This document shows, one piece after another, positions 58,750 to 64,000 of a stretch of 64,000 nt of DNA. A program made the translations under genes and the position numbers. The stretch covers positions 2,170,001 through 2,234,000 of the forward strand of contig NZ_CP155796.1 of NCBI RefSeq assembly GCF_039729195.1, in the 5' to 3' direction. Positions within the stretch are counted from its first letter, which is position 1; each line of letters opens with the position of its first letter. This DNA comes from Mycobacterium sp. DL (GTDB lineage Bacteria > Actinomycetota > Actinomycetes > Mycobacteriales > Mycobacteriaceae). Below the pieces are notes generated by a model. It did no database searches and was not told where the DNA came from. It worked only from the letters and a program-made list of their open reading frames with translations.

Positions 58750-60315
58750 GTGTTTGAATCCCTGTCCGACCGGTTGACCGGCGCGCTCTCGGGCCTGCGC
58801 GGCAAGGGCCGGCTCACCGACGCCGACATCGACGCCACCTCCCGCGAGATCAGGCTCGCGCTCCTGGAGGCCGACGTATCGCTGCCGGTGGTGCGTGAGT
58901 TCGTCGGCCGCATCAAGGAACGCGCCAAGGGCGCCGAGGTCTCGGGGGCGCTGAACCCCGCCCAGCAGGTCGTCAAGATCGTCAACGAGGAGCTCATCGG
59001 CATCCTCGGCGGCGAGACCCGCCAGCTCACCTTCGCCAAGACCCCGCCGACGGTGATCATGCTCGCCGGCCTCCAGGGTTCCGGTAAGACCACGCTGGCC
59101 GGCAAGTTGGCCAAATGGCTGAAGGCGCAAGGGCATACGCCTCTGCTGGTGGCCTGCGACCTGCAGCGCCCCGGAGCGGTCAGCCAGCTCCAGATCGTCG
59201 GCGAGCGGGCCGGCGTCAACGTCTTCGCGCCCCACCCGGGCACCGCGCCGGGCGCTCCCGAGGTGAAGGGGACCGCCGACCCGGTGACGGTGGCGTCGGC
59301 CGGTCTCGCGGAGGCCAAGGCCAAGCACTACGACGTCGTCATCGTCGACACCGCAGGCCGCCTGGGCATCGACGAGGAGCTGATGGGTCAGGCCGCGGCG
59401 ATCCGGGACGCCGTCCAGCCCGACGAAACCCTGTTCGTCCTCGACGCGATGATCGGCCAGGACGCCGTCACCACCGCCGACGCGTTCCGCGAGGGGGTCG
59501 GGTTCACCGGCGTCGTGCTCACCAAGCTCGACGGCGACGCCCGCGGTGGCGCCGCGTTGTCCGTGCGCGAGGTCACCGGTGCGCCGATCCTCTTCGCGTC
59601 GAGCGGGGAGAAGCTCGAGGACTTCGACGTCTTCCATCCCGACCGGATGGCCAGCCGGATCCTGGGCATGGGCGACGTGCTGTCGCTCATCGAGCAGGCC
59701 GAACAGCATTTCGACGCCGAGCAGGCGGAGGCGACCGCGGCCAAGATCGGCAGCGGTGAGCTCACGCTGGAGGACTTCCTCGAGCAGATGCTGGCGATCC
59801 GCAAGATGGGCCCGATCGGCAACCTGCTCGGAATGCTGCCGGGCGCGGGTCAGATGAAGGACGCGCTGGCCGCCGTCGACGACAACCAACTCGACCGCGT
59901 GCAGGCCATCATCCGGGGGATGACGCCGCAGGAGCGCGCCGATCCGAAGATCATCAACGCCTCGCGTCGGTTGCGCATCGCCAACGGCTCCGGTGTCACG
60001 GTGTCCGAGGTCAACCAGCTCGTCGACCGCTTCTTCGACGCCCGGAAGATGATGTCGCAGATGGCCGGCCAGATGGGCATGCCGTTCGCACGCAAATCCG
60101 GATCGCGCAAAGCGGCCAAAGGCAAGAACAAGCAGAAGGGCAAGAAGGGCAAGGGCCCCACTCAGCCGAAGGCGCGCAACCCCCTCGGCGCGGGTATGCC
60201 CGGAATGCCTGCGGGCTTCCCGGATCTGTCGAACATGCCCAAGGGTCTCGACGAACTGCCACCCGGGCTGGCCAACCTCGATCTGTCGAAACTGAAGTTC
60301 CCCAAAGGGAACTGA
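58750..60315 (+). CDS. ffh: Signal recognition particle GTPase Ffh
   Basis: 521 residues. The NG domain has AGLQGSGKTTLAGKLA, CDLQRPGAVSQL, VDTAGRLGID and LTKLDGDARGG; the M domain (~330 on) is Met-rich with RRLRIANGSGVTVSEVNQLVDRF and ends in a Lys/Met/Pro-rich tail. With 4.5S RNA it binds signal sequences on ribosomes and docks on FtsY. No 4.5S gene is in the window. The amidohydrolase gene starts 1 bp after the stop. Confidence 0.97.
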   Translation: MFESLSDRLTGALSGLRGKGRLTDADIDATSREIRLALLEADVSLPVVREFVGRIKERAKGAEVSGALNPAQQVVKIVNEELIGILGGETRQLTFAKTPPTVIMLAGLQGSGKTTLAGKLAKWLKAQGHTPLLVACDLQRPGAVSQLQIVGERAGVNVFAPHPGTAPGAPEVKGTADPVTVASAGLAEAKAKHYDVVIVDTAGRLGIDEELMGQAAAIRDAVQPDETLFVLDAMIGQDAVTTADAFREGVGFTGVVLTKLDGDARGGAALSVREVTGAPILFASSGEKLEDFDVFHPDRMASRILGMGDVLSLIEQAEQHFDAEQAEATAAKIGSGELTLEDFLEQMLAIRKMGPIGNLLGMLPGAGQMKDALAAVDDNQLDRVQAIIRGMTPQERADPKIINASRRLRIANGSGVTVSEVNQLVDRFFDARKMMSQMAGQMGMPFARKSGSRKAAKGKNKQKGKKGKGPTQPKARNPLGAGMPGMPAGFPDLSNMPKGLDELPPGLANLDLSKLKFPKGN

Positions 60316-60316
60316 C

Positions 60317-61396
60317 GTGCGACTGCACGTGCGCGGGCGCGGGTTGCCCGACGGAGAACTCGTGGAGTGGTGGGTTGTCGACGGCATGCTCAGCGCTGAA
60401 CCGGTAGCCGACGCCGAGACGGTGTTCGGTGCCGACGGGGCCGGCGGATGGATCCTTCCCGGCCTGGTCGACGCGCACTGCCATGTCGGACTCGGGCCGC
60501 ACGGCGCGATCGAGATGGACGAGGCGGTCGCACAGGCGGAAACCGAGCGGGGCACCGGCGCACTGCTGTTGCGCGACGCGGGATCACCCACCGACACCCG
60601 GGGTTTCGACGACCGCGCCGAATTGCCGCGCATCATCCGCGCCGGCCGCCACATCGCGCGCCCGAAGCGTTACCAGCGGGGCTTCGCAGTCGAACTCACC
60701 GACGAGTGGCAGCTGCCGGATGCGGTGGCGCAGCAGGCGCGGTGGGGTGACGGTTGGGTCAAGCTGGTCGGCGACTGGATCGACCGTGATCTCGGGGACC
60801 TCGCACCGCTGTGGTCCGATGACGTGCTCGAAGCCGCGATCGATGCCGCGCACGCCAACGGCGCCAGGGTGACGGCACACGTGTTCAGCGAGGACGCGTT
60901 GCCGGGGCTGATCAGGGCCGGTATCGACTGCATCGAGCACGGCACCGGGCTGACCGACGACACCGTCGACCTCATGGTCGAGCACGGCACCGCGCTGGTG
61001 CCGACCCTGATCAACATCGAGAACTTCCCCGACATCGCCGCCGCCGCCAGCCGATATCCCCGCTACGAACAGCACATGCGGGCACTGCACGCCACGTGCG
61101 GGGCCAGGATCGGTGCGGCTCGGGAGGCGGGCGTACCGATCTACGCGGGCACCGACGCGGGCAGCGCCGTCGCCCACGGCCGAATCGGTGAGGAGGTCGA
61201 GGCGCTCAAGGGCATCGGCATGACCCCGACCGAGGCCCTGGGCGCGGCCTGCTGGGATGCCCGGCAGTGGTTGGGCCGTCCGGCCCTCGAGCATGGGGCG
61301 TCGGCCGACTTCGTCTGCTACACCGACGATCCACGAGGTGGCGCGGCCGTCCTGGCCGATCCGACGCTGGTGGTTCTGCGCGGCATCGCCTACTAG
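60317..61396 (+). CDS. Metal-dependent amidohydrolase (Rv2915c-like)
   Basis: 359 residues. The amidohydrolase metal sites are LVDAHCHVGLG (first His pair), a likely carbamylated Lys in WVKLVGD, ARVTAHVFSE, CIEHGTGL and the final Asp in YAGTDAGS. It belongs to the imidazolonepropionase/prolidase-like group; the substrate is unknown. GTG start 1 bp after ffh, in the same operon, as in M. tuberculosis. The 100 bp to the following convergent gene shows nothing further. Confidence 0.9.
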   Translation: MRLHVRGRGLPDGELVEWWVVDGMLSAEPVADAETVFGADGAGGWILPGLVDAHCHVGLGPHGAIEMDEAVAQAETERGTGALLLRDAGSPTDTRGFDDRAELPRIIRAGRHIARPKRYQRGFAVELTDEWQLPDAVAQQARWGDGWVKLVGDWIDRDLGDLAPLWSDDVLEAAIDAAHANGARVTAHVFSEDALPGLIRAGIDCIEHGTGLTDDTVDLMVEHGTALVPTLINIENFPDIAAAASRYPRYEQHMRALHATCGARIGAAREAGVPIYAGTDAGSAVAHGRIGEEVEALKGIGMTPTEALGAACWDARQWLGRPALEHGASADFVCYTDDPRGGAAVLADPTLVVLRGIAY

Positions 61397-61496
61397 CGGC
61401 CCGTGGCGCCGCGTTGCCCACGAGAGTGAAGCCAGTGTCGTGATCGGGGCCGCGACCGCAGCCCGGAATGCTCTTTCACGGAGAGCCCGCTGCCGC

Positions 61497-62336
61497 CTAG
61501 GGGTTCTGGGCGAAACCCCAGTCCAGCAGTCTGATCGCCTGCCCGTACAGGTCCCCGGTGCCGTACATCTGGACGACGACGAGGCGGCGATTCCCGCGTT
61601 GCGCGGCACCGAGATAGGTCTTGCGGGCCAGATTGGTGTATCCGGTCTTACCGCCGAGGTTTCCGGGATAGCGGGCCAGCAGTTCGTTCTGGTTGGTGAG
61701 CGTCTTGCCGGGGAACTGTGCCGTCGGCGACCGCATGATGTGGGCGATCAGCGGATACTTCAGCGCCGCACGCATGATGACCGCGAGATCGTGTGGCGTG
61801 GTGACCGATTCCCAGCCGGGTCCATCCAGACCCGACGGTGACGACGCCCTGGTGCTGCGCGCCCCGACGAGGGCGGCCTTGCGGTTCATCGCGGCCAACG
61901 CGACGGGTTTCCCGCCGAGCATGTCGGCGAGCATGTTGGCCGCATCGTTGCCCGACACCATCAGGATCGCTTCCACCAGTTGACGGGTGGTGTACGCCTG
62001 GCCCGGTTTCAGCCCCACACAGGAACATTCGACTTCGGTGTGCGATGCGTTCGCTCTCGCGAAGTTGTCCGGTCGAAGGTGATCGAGCACCGTCATGGCG
62101 AGCAGCACCTTGATGGTGCTGGCCGGGGCGTAGGTGGCGTACGGGTCGCGGCTGGCGAGCACCTGACCGGTGTCCAGGTCGGCCAGTAGCCAGGCCTTGG
62201 CGGGTCCGTCCGGGATCGCCTGTGCAGCAGCAGGTTCGAGGGCGGGTTGGCCCATCGCACGGGGTGCGTCGGTCATCGTGGCCGCAGGCAGCACCACGCT
62301 GAGGGCGAGCGCCAGCCCCGCGAAACTTCGTCGCAC
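61497..62336 (-). CDS. D-alanyl-D-alanine carboxypeptidase, tandem copy A
   Basis: 279 residues. A signal peptide (MRRSFAGLALALSVVLPAATMTDA) precedes a class A penicillin-binding fold: STIK in YAPASTIKVLL (SxxK), SGN in MVSGNDAAN, and KTG in GGKTGYTNLARKTYLG. An ECSC pair (two Cys one residue apart) is shared with the neighbour. It trims the terminal D-Ala of peptidoglycan stem peptides, like DacB2 (Rv2911). It is very similar to the next gene, 79 bp upstream on the same strand, which suggests gene duplication. GTG start. Confidence 0.92.
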   Translation of the reverse strand: MRRSFAGLALALSVVLPAATMTDAPRAMGQPALEPAAAQAIPDGPAKAWLLADLDTGQVLASRDPYATYAPASTIKVLLAMTVLDHLRPDNFARANASHTEVECSCVGLKPGQAYTTRQLVEAILMVSGNDAANMLADMLGGKPVALAAMNRKAALVGARSTRASSPSGLDGPGWESVTTPHDLAVIMRAALKYPLIAHIMRSPTAQFPGKTLTNQNELLARYPGNLGGKTGYTNLARKTYLGAAQRGNRRLVVVQMYGTGDLYGQAIRLLDWGFAQNP

Positions 62337-62415
62337 AAGTGGCGACGCTATCCACGCAAGGACTCGACAAGCGCGCGATCAGGTCTCCATCGGGTATCGA
62401 CAGGCGCGCCCAGGT

Positions 62416-63300
62416 TTAGAGCCGGCTCACACCCGCGTTGGGTCCGAGCGCAAAACCCCAGTCGAGAAGGCTGGCCGCCTGATCCCAGTACGTGGGGGCG
62501 CCCTCCTTGACGAGGCCGTACATCAGCACCACGACCAGACGCTTGCCGTTGCGTTGAGCGCCGCCGACGAAGGTCTTGCGGGCCAGGTCGGTGTAGCCGG
62601 TCTTGCCGCCGAAGGTGCCGGGATAGCGGTGGAGCAGTTCGTCCTGGTTGACCAGGATCCTGTCGCCGGTCTCGGTGGGGAATACCGCGGTGGGCATCGC
62701 GGTGATCTGGGCGAAGACCGGGTTGGCCATCGCGGCCCGGAAGATGACGGCCAGATCGCGCGGCGAGGACCACATGTCGATCCCGGGTCCGTCGATTCCC
62801 GACGGCGAACCCGCGTTCGTCCCGTAGGCACCCACCAGAGCGGCCTTGCTGTTCATCTTCATCAGCGCGACGTCGCGCCCGCCGAGCATGGTGGCCAACG
62901 TGTTGGCGGCGTCGTTGCCGGATACCAGCAGCAGCGCTTCCAGCAGCTGTCGGGTGGTGTAGGTGAAACCCGGTGTGACGCCGGCGCAGTTGCACTCGAC
63001 CTTGGTGTCCGCCTCGTTGGCGACGATCGTGGCGTCCAGCGGAAGCTCGTCGAGGACGGTCATGGCGAGCAGCACCTTGATGGTGCTGGCGGGGGCGTAC
63101 TGGCCGAACTCGTCGCGGGCGGCGAGCACCGCGCCGGTGTCCATGTCGGCGACGAGCCAGGCCTGGGCAGGCCCTTCCGGGATGGGCACCGAGCCTGCCG
63201 GCTGGCTGATTCCGGACACGGGTACCGCCGACGCAGTCGGCGCGGCGACCCCCGCGACCAGCAGCAGGGCGACGCCCAGGCACGTGAGAAGCCTCGTCAT
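62416..63300 (-). CDS. D-alanyl-D-alanine carboxypeptidase, tandem copy B (DacB2-like)
   Basis: 294 residues with signal peptide (MTRLLTCLGVALLLVAGVAAPTASA). The same motifs as copy A: YAPASTIKVLL, LVSGNDAAN, GGKTGYTDLARKTFVG and ECNC. The two align along their whole length, with near-identical catalytic motifs; copy B has a longer C-terminus (ALGPNAGVSRL). Which is the true DacB2 orthologue cannot be decided by eye. The pair probably arises from duplication and may differ in expression. Confidence 0.92.
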   Translation of the reverse strand: MTRLLTCLGVALLLVAGVAAPTASAVPVSGISQPAGSVPIPEGPAQAWLVADMDTGAVLAARDEFGQYAPASTIKVLLAMTVLDELPLDATIVANEADTKVECNCAGVTPGFTYTTRQLLEALLLVSGNDAANTLATMLGGRDVALMKMNSKAALVGAYGTNAGSPSGIDGPGIDMWSSPRDLAVIFRAAMANPVFAQITAMPTAVFPTETGDRILVNQDELLHRYPGTFGGKTGYTDLARKTFVGGAQRNGKRLVVVLMYGLVKEGAPTYWDQAASLLDWGFALGPNAGVSRL

Positions 63301-63356
63301 GACCGCTGAGTGTATGCCCGAGCCGGAGCCCGTGGCCGATCGTGTTCAATCAATCC

Positions 63357-63776
63357 ATGTTGAGCCTCGAGGAGATCTCTGACCGGCTGGAGATCCAGCA
63401 GCTGCTTTTTGACTACTCCACCGCGATCGACCAGCGGCGGTTCGACGACCTCGACGCGGTGTTCACCCCCGACGCCTACATCGACTACCGGGTCGCCGGT
63501 GGCATCGCCGGTCACTTCCCCGAGATCAAGGCCTGGCTCCAAGAGGTGCTGCCGAACTTCCCGGCGTACTACCACATGCTCGGCAACGTGGATGTGCGCG
63601 TCACCGGCGACACCGCGACCTCGCGGGCGATCTGCTTCAACCCGATGGTGATGGGTGGGGAGCAAGAGCAGATCTATTTTGTCGGGATCTGGTACGTCGA
63701 CGAGTTCATCCGGACCGCGCAGGGGTGGCGGATGAGCAAGCGCGTCGAAGAGAAGTGCTTCGACAAGCTGCTGTAG
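63357..63776 (+). CDS. NTF2/SnoaL-like protein (Rv2910c-like)
   Basis: 139 residues. LSLEEISDRLEIQQLLFDYSTAIDQRRFDDLDAVFTPDAYIDYR is the SnoaL-like (NTF2 cone) start, and WYVDEFIRTAQGWRMSKRVEEKCF its end. Proteins of this fold bind or isomerise small hydrophobic molecules such as polyketides or steroids; no substrate is implied. The ATG at 63357 is used; a GTG at 63342 is possible. TTCAAT 6 nt before the ATG resembles a leaderless -10. Confidence 0.88.
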   Translation: MLSLEEISDRLEIQQLLFDYSTAIDQRRFDDLDAVFTPDAYIDYRVAGGIAGHFPEIKAWLQEVLPNFPAYYHMLGNVDVRVTGDTATSRAICFNPMVMGGEQEQIYFVGIWYVDEFIRTAQGWRMSKRVEEKCFDKLL

Positions 63777-63777
63777 C

Positions 63778-64000
63778 TCAGCGAACCAGTCTGCGGGCGA
63801 TCGTGCCGGTCACCCTCTTGATCCGGTCGGAGATGTAAAGCGAGATCACCATGTTGAAGACGTCCTCCCGCAACCGGGTGAGCGTCGATTCGGCGATGAG
63901 CCATCGACCGTCGACCTTCGTGTAGGTCTCCGTGTAGTGGCCATAGCCGCGCAGGTTCACCCCGGGTGCCAGACGTACGACGTCTTCCAGCGCCCACACC
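63778..64000 (-). CDS. NTF2/SnoaL-like protein, C-terminal part (cut by window end)
   Basis: The last ~74 codons of a gene entering from beyond 64000. YGHYTETYTKVDGRWLIAESTLTRLRED is the conserved C-terminal strand pattern of SnoaL-like proteins, the same superfamily as the gene it converges with 1 bp away. The GTG at 63999 is at the edge and unlikely to be the true start. Only family membership can be stated. Confidence 0.75.
   Translation of the reverse strand, partial: VWALEDVVRLAPGVNLRGYGHYTETYTKVDGRWLIAESTLTRLREDVFNMVISLYISDRIKRVTGTIARRLVR

Noticed and set aside
58387..60654. 755-codon minus-strand frame opposite the protease and ffh
   Set aside because: Overlaps two well-supported genes and has no recognisable fold.

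Overview
The window is high-GC actinobacterial DNA and is almost certainly from a fast-growing mycobacterium (Mycobacterium/Mycolicibacterium). The evidence is gene order plus protein identity. leuB, gltX, IclR-leuCD-hupB, mutT1-ppk-fbiD, gpsA-ddl, thiL-ung-rpmB-fakA-recG, lipN, pca-rsmD-coaD, sepIVA-DUF177-rnc-mutM-OsmC-acyP-smc-ftsY-amt-glnB-glnD, ffh-amidohydrolase and dacB form the conserved block that runs Rv2995c to Rv2910c in M. tuberculosis, here mostly on the + strand. coaD is followed directly by sepIVA. The large PDIM/phenolic-glycolipid locus that slow-growing pathogens carry at this place is absent, which points to an environmental fast grower.

Layout. 1-4.8 kb: 3' end of leuB, a small YrhK-like membrane protein, an MFS transporter, an FAA-family hydrolase, gltX, then tRNA-Gln(CTG) and tRNA-Glu(CTC). 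4.9-8.6 kb: an IclR regulator divergent from leuCD with an inverted repeat between them, then hupB with a long Lys/Ala tail. 8.6-12.6 kb: a minus-strand fbiD-ppk-mutT1 group (F420 precursor, polyphosphate, nucleotide sanitation). 12.6-23.4 kb: gpsA, a Cys/Met-type PLP enzyme, ddlA, DUF3515, a stand-alone Lrp RAM domain, thiL, ung, rpmB, fakA-like, recG and a secreted HNH nuclease. 23.4-31.1 kb: an accessory block not at this place in M. tuberculosis: a small hypothetical, a Mn-type sodA, a large arylsulfatase, and a four-gene minus-strand operon (His/Met-rich membrane protein, PepSY protein, PCuAC copper chaperone, Tat-exported DyP peroxidase) with a CopY/BlaI-like operator at its promoter. 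31.1-52.8 kb: an Rv2971-like aldo-keto reductase, lipN, a DsbA-like/VKOR disulfide pair, pca, rsmD, coaD, sepIVA, then RNA/DNA maintenance, chromosome and secretion genes, and the nitrogen operon amtB-glnB-glnD behind GlnR-type boxes. 52.8-58.7 kb: a second insertion between glnD and ffh: a two-component system divergent from MoxR-DUF58-VWA and a PDZ-less HtrA-like protease, with four TTTC repeats at an exact 11-bp period in the divergent gap. 58.7-64 kb: ffh, an amidohydrolase, two tandem D,D-carboxypeptidases, and two NTF2/SnoaL-like proteins, the last cut by the window end.

How the genes work together. Most of the window is housekeeping. The parts with most to explain are the two insertions. 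One looks like an envelope copper/haem-oxidant module. The other looks like an envelope-stress module in which a sensor kinase/regulator probably controls a MoxR chaperone, two von Willebrand-type proteins and a membrane-anchored protease. Many genes show a TANNNT hexamer 6-8 nt upstream of an ATG/GTG, the leaderless-mRNA architecture common in mycobacteria. Two genes (a YrhK-like gene after leuB, and rsmD) appear to lack any canonical start at the conserved N-terminus.
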